Origin: Asterochloris sp. CNOR1
Lineage: Eukaryota; Chlorophyta; Trebouxiophyceae; Trebouxiales; Trebouxiaceae
Assembly (NCBI GenBank): GCA_963969365.1
Contig: OZ017758.1
Span: forward strand, 930,001-994,000
DNA: 64,000 nucleotides
Reading direction: 5' to 3'
A model generated the notes under the pieces. It had not been told where the DNA came from. It ran no database searches and saw only the letters and a program-made list of their open reading frames with translations. This document shows positions 17,838 to 29,292 of this stretch, in pieces. The position numbers and the translations under genes were made by a program. Every line of letters starts with the position of its first letter. Within the stretch, counting starts at the first letter, position 1.

Positions 17838-20800
17838 TTAAAGATCTCCTCCTGTGGCAGGCGGGGGGGTTCGCTCAGGAGCCGCCTGGGTCTGTTTCTG
17901 CTCATCCCTGGAAAGCTCTCCCCCCGATGGGAAGACCAGGTTACTGAGCGACCTGGTTGTATGCCAGTCATCCCCATCTCTGTCAGCCCCAGCGGGCAGG
18001 TTCACACTGGTGTCTTTCGAGGATTGGGGTGGGGGGGCCTCCTGGTCTGATGTATATCGCCTTAGGGCTTCGGCCGTAAGGTTGGATGAGTGAGCACCTG
18101 CAAGCCAATGAATGTCTCTGGGAAAGTGATGGATGAGCTGACAGACACACTGCGCACAGCTTAGGACATGTGCAACCAGGACAGATGCAGGCCTATTGAG
18201 AGTTACTTGCAGCCATAGGCATGAGGGCATATCAGGTGCGGTGAGGAGGACGCGGCATGCAAGCATGCAGAGCATACCTGAGGGCTGATGACCCTGGACT
18301 CAGTCAATATGCTAGTGGTTGAGAACTGAACTGCCTCAGCCATGCAGCCTTGCCGTCGTCTTGCATCCGCCAGGACACCTCTCAGCTTTGCAGGACCTTT
18401 GCATGGGACCCTGTGATGGTGGCCATGCAATAAGCTGCTGCAGCCATGTAACCTTGCCTTTGTGGTGCAGCTGCCAAGACATGCTGACCTAGAAGGTTTC
18501 TGGAGGAGGAGCCTGTTATGGTCATGGTGGACTGGGGGTTTTCCCCTCTGGGCCCATCGCTGGTGCCCCTCCGCGGTGGCCGCTGAGGGCTCGCCGCCAC
18601 CACGTCCGATAGGTTAGAGGTGCTGCGCTCACTGGGGGCGTCCTCATCATCGAAGTTCCACTTGGGCTGTTTCTCCTGGTCCTGCTGCTGCTGCTGAGTC
18701 TGGACAGGGGTGCTGGGCCAGGCGGAGCCGCTGCCACTGGCAGAGGCACGCTGCAGGTGCCTCACGGAGCGACGTCGCTGCTTGGGCGCCAGGGAGAGGG
18801 AGCTTTCATTGCCCGAGATTGAGGGCCACTTCTGCATTGTGCCAGCAGGCATGCCTGCAGCACAGCAGCCTGTTAAGCGGATTTTGCCCCCAAGAAGCTC
18901 CAACAATGAAGGGGCGCCTCAGTATGACGCTGTTTGAACGATGCCGTCGTTACGAAAGAGCCGCCTCACCGTGGTACCCTCAGCATGTCTGCAAAACAGC
19001 AGCCTCTTGGGAGTTCAGCGTTGTTTACAATCACAAAGCGGTGCCTATGCCTGCGCGCAATTACCGCTTCACACCAGGGGCAATGCAGTCTGCTGCATGC
19101 CTGCAGCATGGCAGGGAAGCAGTCTGTGTGACTGGAGCTCTGGATGCAAGACTGATTGGGCATCGGGCTCACTGGCATGCCTGCTGCAGCACAGCAGCGC
19201 ATTAGACAGAGCAGCACACTGGCTCAGGATAGCTGACTGCCTGCCCCCAGCCACACAGTCCCCAAGGACTGGCAGTGCATTGGAGCTAATGAGCACCAGC
19301 ATGTCCAGTCTGCGACTATTTAGGCAGAGCAATTTGAGAGCTTGGCTGACTGGTTGGCTGATGCCTCAGGCAACCCCATCTGACAGCCAAGGCCTGCAGC
19401 CCTGCCTGGCACCAAACAGGTGGGACCTTGCAAGCACAGAGGGTATCAACGCTCACCTGAAAGTGTGCCTGACTCCCCAGGCACCCCCACATCACTGCCA
19501 TTCTCCTCGGTGTCATGGAATCGCCTCCAGTCCACACGAGGGGCAAACCCAACCCCACTCCGCTCAGGAGCTTGGACAATGGTCACAAAGTGATGCCCCA
19601 CTTTGATGTCCTGGCTCACGCGATAAGCTCGCTGCCGTAGCGCAGGGCCCCCGGTGCTGTAGCTGGTCGCCTCGACCTGCAGGGCGGGACACTTGAGCTG
19701 GCATATGTTGCAGCGGTGCTTGCAGGCTGGAGGAGACAGTCGTCCAGCTGGCTGCCAACATTAGCCAGTGGTGCCCAGTCAGGCCTCTGCAGCCCACCAC
19801 ACAAACTCAAAGCCATGCAGAGCTGCATCTGGCATCAACATTCGCATGCTGCTCAGCGGGCTCTGCAGACCTCTACGGCAGAGCATTGGCAGCAACAGCA
19901 AGGCGGCGTTGCCCAGGTACCATACCTTCTGTGACCCAGCACAATGGTCACGCTTGTGCAGCCACTCCCAGTCCTGAGCCTGTTTGTGACGACAAGTCTA
20001 GACTCAGCCAGGGGAGGCACCCTGCCGTCAAGCAGCAGGCAAGCAACCAGAAAGCACCAGCAAAAGTAAGCTGCTCCTCAGTTTCCGACATGGCTGACCA
20101 CGACAACACTGCCGTGCACCAGGCAAAGCTGTGCAGTGCTGCATGGCGCCATACAGAACTCACCGTAACCACAATGTCAAACTCTGCATCCATCATCATA
20201 GAAGATGTGCCCTGCCGCCAGGATGCTAGGGGTGACTCATCTTCAATGACGTGCTCCAGAACCACAGGCATGCGCAGCAGGACCTGGCCGCTACATGAGA
20301 ATCCATCTGAGAATTTGAGGGCGTCGGACTGGCAGGGGATCAGCTCGCCCTCATTTGTCATGATGGGTTTCCACCTGCACATGGCCAGGGAGGTTCTGAA
20401 CATCCACTGCTGCAACACCTTGGCTGCCAGGGCATCAGCAGGTACGCTGCATGGCAGGCAGGATAGAGCTGGGAAGCAAGACATCCATCATGTACATGCA
20501 AGCCAGGCCACCTGATAGCGATGGGCGCCGCCTGGTAGCGATGGGTGCCACCTGATAGCAATGAGTGCAGAGTGCAGAATCAGGCAGCACTTCAGCAAGA
20601 GCTTCCAAGACGAGGCACCTGTACAGAACAGCCTTGACCTGGGCATGCATCATCTGGAGGCTGTAGGTATCACCAACCCTGCAAGCAGCGCAGCGGGCAG
20701 GATGAGCAGAGCCAGGTCTGGGACTTTGGCGTGGCCAGGCAGCTCTGAGAGATAAGATTGCTCAAAACCCAGCTGCAATTGCACAGCTTGTGGCCCCCAT

Positions 20801-23800
20801 TAGGGCAGGGACTGTCTGTACCTGATCATCAGCATGAGCTTGCCGTTCCGCGAGGTCAACACCATGCATTCGCTGAGCACTAGAGTATTTTCCTGCAGAA
20901 TGGGTGTGGGCACTGCACGCGGGCGCTGCTGAACAATCATCACTGAGCTGGGGCCAGGTGGTAGCATGGCCAGGTCTGTCTGAGGCTCAATTTCATGAAA
21001 TCTGCAGCCAGGAACACACTCTGTGGCCTGTACAAATGCTTGGCCAGGATTGACTGGGGCTCAATCGCCTCATTGCTGCAGTCATGAACAGGAAGCAGAT
21101 GCATGTTCAGCTTGGCAGGGGTTCAAGGAGCCAGTGTAGCAATCTGCTTGCTTGCTGTCAGCTGGCATGCTATTGAACGATGCTCTTGGAATCTGCTGGC
21201 ACAAAGTGTTGAAGCAGCAGCACTGTCAGGTCTAGCTGGGGCTCAATGGCCTGGAACCTGCAACTCAGCAAGGGTCCCAGTGCAGCATGCTTGGGTATGG
21301 CCAGTGCCTGCACAGACGCAACGAGCCTGGTGCCAGGAGCAGTGCACCATTTTGATTATGATGCTGCCAGGGGTTCACAAACATGAGGCCCACAGTGCAT
21401 GAAGGGTGCAGCTCCCCCAGCTGGAGAGCTGCATCTGTGCCTCTGGGCTGCCCTTTCTGGGCCAGCAGAGGCAGCGTCTGCAGCAGCTTTCAACCCCCAA
21501 GGTGGTGTGGTAAACCAGGCAGCACCTCAGTGCTGGAGCAGACAGAGCTGCAGTTTGTGACAATCATGATCCAGGGGTAAAGAACTGATGCCGGCTGGCC
21601 AGACGGCAAATATCTTACCACTGGCAAAAGCTGAGCTGGCAGGGGCAGTGCTGCAATGGCACCCAGCTCCAGAGGCAATTGATTGTATGTAAGCCTGCCA
21701 GATGGTGCCTGTTGTGCCACGGGGGAAGATCCTGGGCAGGAGCAGTGCTGTGTTTTAGTGGCACTCACCTCCAGAGGTCCACGATGTGGCGTGGCTGGCC
21801 ATGCGGCGCCCTCTTCACCACTGGGGCAAACACATAGCCCCAGTGGATCTCTGTGGGCAGGTAGGAGCGCCTGGACATGAACATGGCGCCACTCTCTGCC
21901 GTGCCCTCAAAGGTCACAACAATCTCGGCTTGCAGAGCCTGCAGCAAAAGCGTGAACCAAGTGAACCCCACATGTACTGGTTGCAGGACAGCACAGCTCT
22001 ATACTCACTGTAGAGAACAGCAGCAGCAAGCTGGGTACAGCCCATTGCCAGGGAGCGCTCGGATCCAGATAAGCTAGCAGGCGCCTGCACGGCTGGCCTC
22101 ACCTGCGCTGTCCTCCACCACAAAGGGCAGCAGCAGCATGCAGAGGGCAGGGTTGCGCTGCCACCTGGCCCTGCTCACCACCAGAGAGTCATGAGTGTGC
22201 CCATACAGTGGGCTCCTCTCGTCAATGGTGTGCTCCACCACAGTGGGCAGCAGCAGCATGCCGGCGATGCTGCCCAGTTCAATGGGCTCCACGCGCACAG
22301 GCAGGAACTCGCCCTCAGCAGTTCGGTACCCGGCCCAAGTGTACAGGTAGGCATTGACTGTCGGGGCAATCACCTGCAGGAGGCAGCTTTCTCTGGGTGG
22401 CTGCAGCCTCACAGACTGCACAAAGGCATGTGGCACCACCCTCTGCTGCACAAGCGAGGCTGTGGCTGCGCCAGACCCGGCAGGCGATTTAGGCAGCATC
22501 AGACAGACGGGGCAAAACCAGGTTCCAGATGTCTGAGCTTGGCTAGCTCATAAAGCCATCAAGAGCAGCAGCTGGTAGCTTGGGGAATTGGGCACCAGCA
22601 GAAGATGTGCTGGGCACCAGCAGCCCTGCTGCACCTGAGTCTGCCTGATGTCTGCCACCCTGAACATGAACTTCAGAATGCCATCCCGTCGCGCAATGAC
22701 AGCAGAGTCTGACAGGAAGACTGTGCGTCCGCGCTGCTTGGGGTGGCTGATGCGCGCAAAGATGATACCCAGCGTGACAGCATTCAGCAGCATGGCCCAG
22801 ATGCATTGAGCCATGACCAGCCAGGCTGAAATCCAGCACTCTTTGGGGCTCCTGGAGCCATATCCTGCAGAGCGGTGAGTGCCAGGTCAAATGTCACTGC
22901 ACAGATGGGCCACATGGGACCCAGAGCCCCTTGGGGTTCCGGGAGCCACAGCCTGCAGAGCAGTGGGTGCGCTGAATGCATACTTGAAGCTCCCAAAGCC
23001 GCACTGTGGTCCAGAACTCCTTGTACCTCCTGGAGCCAAACGTCAAGGCAAGCCAGGTCGCTTGTCTCACACGGTGCTGCTGTCACCAGAAGCAGTCACT
23101 GTGGTGCCCCAAGGAGGGCCACATGACCACCAACCAGCATGCAGCAGGCCTCACCAATGGTCTGCTGGGTCTCAGTGGCAAATAGCACCGCCGCTGAAAA
23201 GCTGTGAAGAGGGCTGACACAGTGGGGCTGAAACCTGCAGCCACAGCCAGCAGACATGAGGCTGTGGTGGCCAGTTGCTACATGCATGTGCTCGGCCTTT
23301 CTCCAGCCAGGGTCTGCTGGCAAGGGCACCTCTGCTGCTGCTGCCAGTCCCTGTGGCTGCTGTGCAGCTTGGCAAGCATATGATGTGCAGGGCTTACTTA
23401 TAGAGGATGTACCAAATGACAGCCCAGACTGTCCAGGACAGCACATAGACAGCGACCATGATGCACAGCCCCAGGCGCAGCTGCAGCTGGACACATGAGG
23501 TGAAGAAATCTGCAAGGCCACAGGCAAGTGTCAGGGCCAGGCCTCGAGAGCAATTTTTGTTGTGAAGTTGCAAAGCAGCACACTGAGGCAGAAGCTGTCA
23601 GCGCGCACAAGCAGCCTCAAGTGAAGGCGGGGCCAGGTCAAGACTCATTGACAAGCCTCCTTGACATAGCCTTGGCAGGCCTCCCTGGCAGGCTGCAGAG
23701 CAGGACAACAGTACACGCCATTGATCTGGGGCAGCATCAGCTTCAGGCAGGCAAGCACCTCGTTTCCAGATGTGGTGGATGAGAGCTCGCTTGGTGAAGT

Positions 23801-24265
23801 TCTTATACTGCACTCGCGACCTGCCGGCATGCCTGCAGTCACGGCGCACCATCGTGTTTGCAGTGCACAGGCTCACTGCCAGGGCTGTCAATGCTGGCAG
23901 GCTGCGCAACGCTACAGTAGATTGAAGGCTGCATCTGGACAGGGCGACAAGCTTCTTGCCTGCAGGCTGCACGGCATACTCACTTCCCCGTCTCCACCAG
24001 CGCAGCCTTGTGCTGCCTGTACCTTTGCCTCTGGTAAAACCCAGCTCCCCTGTCAGGGGTCCACAGACTGCAGCAGATTTGACGCTGGGTCCCGGCACAC
24101 CCAAAAAACTTGACGCATAGCTTTAGCGCCGGCAAAGAGATCAGACTACCTGTCATGGCGCTGCCAGGCAGGCTTCACAAGCCTGTCCAGATCGTCACTG
24201 GCATGTCGGGACTCAGACGGCGACCGGCCTTGTCCGTGATGCTGGGGCAGCAGAGGCTCAGTCAT
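17838..24265 (-). CDS. Inward-rectifier (Kir-type) potassium channel with duplicated cytoplasmic domain
   Basis: Fourteen exons join in phase to 781 residues: 24150-24265, 23984-24067, 23759-23820, 23398-23509, 23155-23234, 22635-22864, 22179-22373, 21769-21938, 20822-21001, 20619-20678, 20164-20374, 19457-19676, 18489-18854 and 17838-18097. M1 lies at about residues 98-124. The pore helix and filter read FATETQQTIGYG (Thr150 to Gly154). Glu146 and Arg156 match the Kir pore salt-bridge pair, and Cys130 and Cys161 match the conserved extracellular disulfide. M2 runs from about 163 to 186 and is followed by the ARISHPKQR linker. A first Kir C-terminal domain (about 187-350: FLSDSAVIARRDG, VVEHTIDERSPL, RRSYLPTEIHWGY) reads in frame into a second (about 375-555: LVLSECMVLTSRNGKL, VLEHVIEDESPL, VGHHFVTIVQAPE). 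A polar tail with a run of five Gln ends the protein. It should sit in a membrane as a tetramer and pass potassium. The start codon could lie further upstream. Confidence 0.88.
20960..21270 (-). repeat. In-phase copies of the Kir linker exon start inside its intron
   Basis: The real exon starts at 21001 and reads R-FHEIEPQTDLAML. A copy behind a CTGCAG at 21076-21081 reads S-NEAIEPQSILAK. Another, behind a TTGCAG at 21258-21263, reads R-FQAIEPQLDLTVL. All three share the phase set by the upstream donor and an ATTGAGCCYCAG core. Weaker traces lie near 21114-21160. Confidence 0.8.
22114..22261 (-). repeat. Copy of a Kir exon 7 segment inside the following intron
   Basis: Exon 7 encodes MLLLPTVVEH at 22234-22261. 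The intron after it holds a copy at 22114-22141 encoding MLLLPFVVED, followed by a GTGAGG donor-like site. The two 27-base cores differ at only about two positions. Confidence 0.85.
22833..23044 (-). repeat. Three degenerate copies of the Kir selectivity-filter exon edge
   Basis: The real exon edge covers 22833-22872. A copy at 22921-22960 matches it at 32 of 40 bases by my count and keeps the CTCTGCAG acceptor. A third, shorter copy starts at 23011 and lacks the acceptor. Spacing is about 88 to 90 bases. The second copy would encode TIG then CGSRNPKGLW in phase. Confidence 0.85.
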
Positions 24266-24780
24266 GCAAATTTGCAAAGAGCTCGAGGCTGCCGAGACTG
24301 AAAATTCCTTGGACACATGCCAATCTATCAGAAAACCTGATTGAGCCAGCCTTGATCTCTTGAGGACTGATTACAGCGCTTGCGTATCACAGCCATTACA
24401 GCGAGCCAGCACACAGCAATTACAGCAGGGCAGCAGCACACTCCCTGAGGACCGCAGGCAACAAGCTGGCGCTACCAGGGTCCACTGATGGCATTGACAC
24501 AAGCGGCTGAGGGGTCTGATCTCTGTTCAAAAGCGGCGCGGAGGGTGCCTGCACAAAAGCTTGAGGGAGCGCTGGCAGCAACCCAGAGCATCAGCAAAGC
24601 ATGACACAAATACAAGGGCATCGCTCCAATAAATGCCGCAAAGCCATGCAGAGTGGACCGGGAAGGCTGCAGCTGCCAGTAAAGCTCCCACCGAGAATGA
24701 TGATGCAAGAGCCAGGACAACACACAACAGCCATAAAGCAAGACGAATCATCTTAAAATGCTGGAGCTGCCAAGCGAATC
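24266..24780. other. Gap between the Kir channel start and the zinc-finger gene end
   Basis: Both flanking genes are on the minus strand, so this stretch should contain the Kir promoter and the 3' region of the zinc-finger gene. No clear coding exon was found. A hydrophobic minus-strand reading frame at 24527-24850 is treated as noise. Confidence 0.4.
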
Positions 24781-27047
24781 TCACCGAGGACGCCAGGGGT
24801 GGCCTCGAACACAGCAAATTTGGAAGAAAGCACCAGGCAGTGACCTCCACAGCTGCAGATCTGCTATCTGCTTACCGGCCGCTTGGCAGCAAGTATCTTG
24901 CTGGCACGGATCATTCTGGGAGTCATGTGCCTGCGTGGGCAGGCAGTGCCCCGTGGGCAGTGCCCCCGCACAAAGTCCTGACAGATTGGCGCTACTGGGT
25001 CCACATTGACATGCGCATAAGGGCACTGCTCATTTGTGCACATCCCCTGCACAAGCATGAGCTGCTCAGCATGACTCCACACCCAGCATGTCAACTACCC
25101 TGCACCGGCCACCGGCTGCTCAGCATGACTTCTGCATCTACAGCTGCAGATCCATCCTTTTACAGCACAGCAGAAAAGATGGCTCACAGCTGCTGATGAA
25201 GCCCACACTGAAGTGACAGCCATGCACGCCAGCTCACCTGGAGGAAGAAGGTGCAGACTGGCATGACCTCAGGACACCTGCTGTGCTGCAGGGGGCAGGC
25301 CACCGTATTACAATTGCCTAGCAGCCATCGCTGGCAGACAGCCACCTTGGTGGGATCATGCTTCAACAGGCATCGTCCCTTGGCCTGAGCCTCACACCTG
25401 CCTGTCCTGCAGTCAAACATCAACAGAGCATATGCCTCAGGATATCACGTTGCGCCCTCAGAGCAAGACAGACTCACGGCTGAGCACCGTGCAATTGTGC
25501 AGCAGTGCTAGACATCATACAGGGGTGCTGGCGGCTCACTGGCAGAAGACCAGGCACTGGTTGTGCCCTTGCCCCTGTTGATCCAAAACGCTGCCGTGCG
25601 TGGTTCCTGACAGGCGTGTCCGGGGCCTCACTGGCGCATTCAGAGCCCTAAGCCTCAGGGCCTGCGCACGCGCAGCTGCACTGGCTGGCTGTGCTGATCT
25701 GGGGCCAACCAGCTGGCCTGGGTTAGGCCTGGCTAGAACAGCATTTGCCTGCAGTACGACTCAGCTTGCAGAGCAATGAATGCGGTTGGTGAGAGCGGCA
25801 CCAAGTCAGTGCAGTTTGTAAGCAGCTGGGGTAGATGAGCTGTACACAGCCTCACGCAAGACGTGCTTTTGGGCAGAAATTGCAGTGGAGTTCATCCCAT
25901 GGGACAGGTCCTGCCAGCAGCTCACAGGTGTCTTTGCCACAAACTTTTGCAGTCCTGCGTCAGCAACAACAGCAGCTGTGTTGCTTGCTGAGGCAGCCGC
26001 CTTGGGGCTGGACGCCTGCCGTTGCAGCTTCCTTCCCTTGCCCAAGCCTGACACCCGATACAGCATGCCATCGATGCGCTGCAGCTTGACAGCATCTCTC
26101 CTGGGGACCCTGTTGCTGCCTGCAGCCTGCTGGGTTGGCAATGGCCGCAGCAGTTGCCCCTGCGCTGCAGTCCCGACAGTCAGCCGCCTGCGCTGCCTGG
26201 CAGCGCGGGCGTGCAGCAGCGCCCTTGCTGTCAATTTGCGGGTGCCGGCAGCGCTGCTGGCCGGCATGTGGGCAGGTCGCAGCTTCAGCAGGCGCTGAGG
26301 GGTGGCAGCAGCCTGCCCATCTGAGACTCTGGTGACTTGCAACCCATGCCTGGTCTTGATGTAGCACGGCAGGGGGTGAGCAGCAGCAGATGCAGCCTGG
26401 CCCAGCTTGGGCTGTTGCCCAATGGCGGTGCTGCCAGCTGCTGGCCCTGCACTGCTGGGAGCAGGATTCACCCAGACCTTGCTCCTCTTGCGCTGCTGAG
26501 CGCCCTGCTGCTGCACTGTGTGGGCCCGAGCGCGCTTCTGCCCCTGCTGCAGCGGTCCAATGCCAGCAGCAGACCTCGGAGCAGGGTCAACAGCAGTGGA
26601 CTGGCCTGCAGACTGCACCAGCTTGTGCCTCCCCTGCCTGACCAGCCGCCTCTGCATCGCGGCCTCTGCCTCTGCAGCTGGCGCCACTGGACCTGCACTC
26701 ACAGCAGCAGCCGCCAGTCCAGCTGCTGCTGCAGCAGGCGCTGCCGTCTGTTCAGGCCTGCCTGCCTTCTGAGGGGCTCCATAGCTCACAGGCTTGGACA
26801 CTGGGGTCGCTCCCCCAGGCGCACACTGCAATGGAGTCCCAGGCCCTGTGCTTGGGGTGGACACTCTGACCAGCTTTGAGCGGCCATGACTGACGTAGCC
26901 AGCTGACTTGGTCGGCTGGGGCAAATTCGGCCGTCTACAGCTCCCAGCTCTGCGTAAAGGATTTGGCCACAGATGTGATGCTGCTGGTGCTGGCCTGGTC
27001 TGCGATTGGCAGGCCGTTGCTGCTGCTGGCTCTGCAGGGCGCAACAT
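24781..27047 (-). CDS. CCCH zinc-finger protein of the ZC3H3 type
   Basis: The long first exon (25856 to about 27047) is basic and low in complexity. It repeats short motifs such as GRSKLVRVS, GRHKLVQS and KLQRIDGMLYRVSG, which resemble the region before the fingers in ZC3H3 and plant homologues. Exons 25540-25675, 25238-25406, 25046-24876 and 24852-24781 follow in phase. The zinc fingers are CLVFCQTGRCEAQAKGRC then LLKH, CQRWLLGNCNTVACPLQH, CTFFLQGMCTNEQCPYAH and CQDFVRGHCPRGTACPRRH. Spacings are C-x8-C-x7-C-x3-H for the first, C-x7-C-x4-C-x3-H for the second and third, and C-x7-C-x5-C-x3-H for the fourth. The animal relative acts in nuclear mRNA polyadenylation and export; the same role here is inference. 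Both the start (ATG at 27047 or an upstream exon) and the short last exon are uncertain. Confidence 0.75.
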
Positions 27048-27813
27048 ACTCACAATTCATCTGATGCCCTTGGCAACAACAGCCTGCATGCAGGAGCACA
27101 AGAGGCACCTTGAGTCTTTGCCTCTGCCCCTGTGGTGGTTGGTCGCGTCCACGTATTGGTCTTCCCAGGCATCCTTGCAGAATGGTTGGCTGGCCCCTGC
27201 CAGCTGTGCCTCTTCTGCAAGGGCGACAAGCCTGGCCTCTGGCCAGACCTCCTGCTGCCGACATGTTGCCACAGCATGCAACGATTACGCAAGACAAAGC
27301 AACGGGCGGGTACGCAGACCGCTCCTTCCCGCAGCCCGGTAGAGGTCCAGCCTGCTGCAGTGCACTCAAGAGCTTGTGGGTCCCGCCAACGCTGCGCTGT
27401 CCCAGCGAAAGTCCAGGGCCTTAAACGAAAGAAGAGTAGTGGAAGCTGGTGCTGCAGCTGGAGGCAGCTTCTGACACACAGCAGCATGAAGCAATTCTGA
27501 AACTGCTGCAATTGCAAGAAGCAGGCATGCTGAAGGGCCACAGCAGCCTTGTGTTTCGACAACTCAACAACAATCAGCACAGATCCCACAGAGTAGGTTG
27601 GCTGGCAAGCTGTATGAGTTCTGAAACTACAGTCCCTGACTTTGTGCTCATGACCGCAGGTGCAGCACAAAGCATTGCGCCGGCACACCTGCAGGTTTGC
27701 TTCTGTCCAGGCCTCAACAGACATGGTGCGCCTCCAGCAGAGCTTGTGCCATGTGCATGTCAGCTCAGCAGGGGGTACCTGAGTTACCACGACGTTGCCT
27801 GCAGAAGAAGAAA
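27048..27813. promoter_or_regulatory. Divergent promoter region between zinc-finger gene and PGP phosphatase
   Basis: About 765 bases separate two genes read away from each other. The stretch should carry both 5' regions and may hold an upstream zinc-finger exon. No TATA-like box or conserved motif stood out. Confidence 0.35.
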
Positions 27814-29292
27814 ATGAAGTGGTGGCAACAGCTGGGGCAGAGCTTTAATGCTGATGGCATTCGCTTGTTCCTGTACATCCTTGCAGTGAGCCCGGACATT
27901 GGGGTGGCAGAAAGCCACACCTTGGCTCACACCTGGACTGCTTTGCCAGGCTTCTCTGGTGGCTGCCATGCACTGTCTGAACATCCCACCTGGCCAGTCG
28001 ACCTGCGCACAGCTGCAGTGCGCTTCCATAGTCCTCTGGTGTCTCCCCATGCAAACATCTGTTGACACGCACAGATGCAGTGCTCTTGCCAGGGCTTTCA
28101 CACATTGAAAGATGGCAATCTGGTCATGTGCAGGGCCATGAGGCACTGGCAGTGCCCCACATAAGCGTGCCAGACATCCGTTGGATTGACTGGCATGCGC
28201 TCCGCGCAGTGGGCTTCAAGGGCTGCGTGTTTGACAAGGACAACACCATGACAGAGCCCTACATCCTGTCGGTCCACCCACCCCTGCAGCGCAGCATGCA
28301 ACAGTGTCAGGAGGCGTTCAGCGGGCACCTGGTGCTGCTCAGCAACTCTGCTGGCCTGCAGCAGTTTGATCCTGACGGTAGGCAGGTCCCTGCCCAGTGT
28401 TTGATTGACTGATTGCACCTGCGTCAGACTGCTGCTGAATACAGTCAGGAGGCCTATCGGGGTAGCCTGCTGCTGCTCAGCACCCTCCCTGCAAGTGCAC
28501 AACTTCCCAACTGAACGGCCAGGCCAATGAACCTTTTCAGTGATGCAGCGAGCGGCAATCTTGCAGGCTGTTCTGCAGGCACTGAGGCTGCCAAGCTGGA
28601 GACAGTGCTGGGCATTCAGGTGTTGCGCCACTCAACCAAGAAGCCTGCTGGCGATGTGAAGGACCTTGAACGCCACTTTGGGTAAGCGTCTTTGCTCGAA
28701 GATTTTCAAAATGTGAGCACCCTTGCTCAGACTTGGACAAGCTATTGTCATGTATACTTTGATGTTCCTGCAGGAAGCGCCTATGCTCCCTACCGCTGCT
28801 GCACCCGAGAGTGCGCTGCATCTTGCAGGTGCTCAGCCAGTGAGCTCATCATGATTGGGGACAGGTATCTGACTGATGTTGTGTATGGCAACCGTCATGG
28901 ACTGCTCACGATCAGGCCTGCACCTCTGGCTGTGAAAGGGGAGCCACAGATGGTGCAGCTGGTGAGCTCGTTGCTTCATTGCCTGTGCCACTCTGCTGCA
29001 ACATCTTAATTGTGGTGGGCATCCCATTTTGAAAGGAGGCCATACCTTGCTTGCCTTTGTGCCCTGAGTCCATTCTTTATGTTCTCAGGTGCGCAAGATA
29101 GAGGACAAGCTGGTAAAGCGCTGGACGCGCCAAGGTTTAAGGGTCAGTTGTTGTGTCACTCACTCGCTGTGCAGCATGCAGGGCCTGGCAGCCACGCTGT
29201 TTTGGTGCTGCCTGCAGGCCCCTGCGCACAGTTTTGCATCTGATGACAAGCTTCAATCCTTTCAAAAGGAACCCAGCCCCTGGCAGGATTGA
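27814..29292 (+). CDS. HAD-family phosphatidylglycerophosphate phosphatase (GEP4 type)
   Basis: Exons 27814-27885, 28134-28377, 28579-28681, 28829-28961 and 29089-29292 join in phase to about 251 residues. The protein starts MKWWQQLGQSFNADGIRLF and then reads VPDIRWIDWHALRAVGFKG. The HAD nucleophile motif is VFDKDNTMTEPY (D-x-D). Motif II may be LLSNSAG, and the metal-binding motif is MIGDRYLTDVVYGNRHG. This order matches the YqeG/GEP4 family, which dephosphorylates phosphatidylglycerophosphate on the way to phosphatidylglycerol and cardiolipin. Mitochondrial or plastid placement is inferred from the family. The last exon may contain a further in-frame intron after RWTRQGLR, where GTCAGT follows; both readings end at 29292. 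Confidence 0.85.

Noticed and set aside
20822-21001. Second Kir cytoplasmic domain as an independent gene
   Set aside because: No start codon with its own pore was found, and the exon phases join exactly to the first domain across the linker.
23598-24104. A 168-residue minus-strand frame across the start of the Kir gene
   Set aside because: It runs through two introns. The in-phase exon set gives the Kir N-terminus in a different frame for exon 2.
17838-24265. Viral-type (Kcv) potassium channel captured from an algal virus
   Set aside because: Kcv channels are about 100 residues with no cytoplasmic domain. This one has Kir-specific cysteines, the Glu/Arg pore pair and large cytoplasmic domains, plus host-like introns.
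24527-24850. Minus-strand open frame with several hydrophobic stretches that looks like a small membrane protein
   Set aside because: It overlaps the last exon of the zinc-finger gene in another frame, has no splice or start support and resembles no family.
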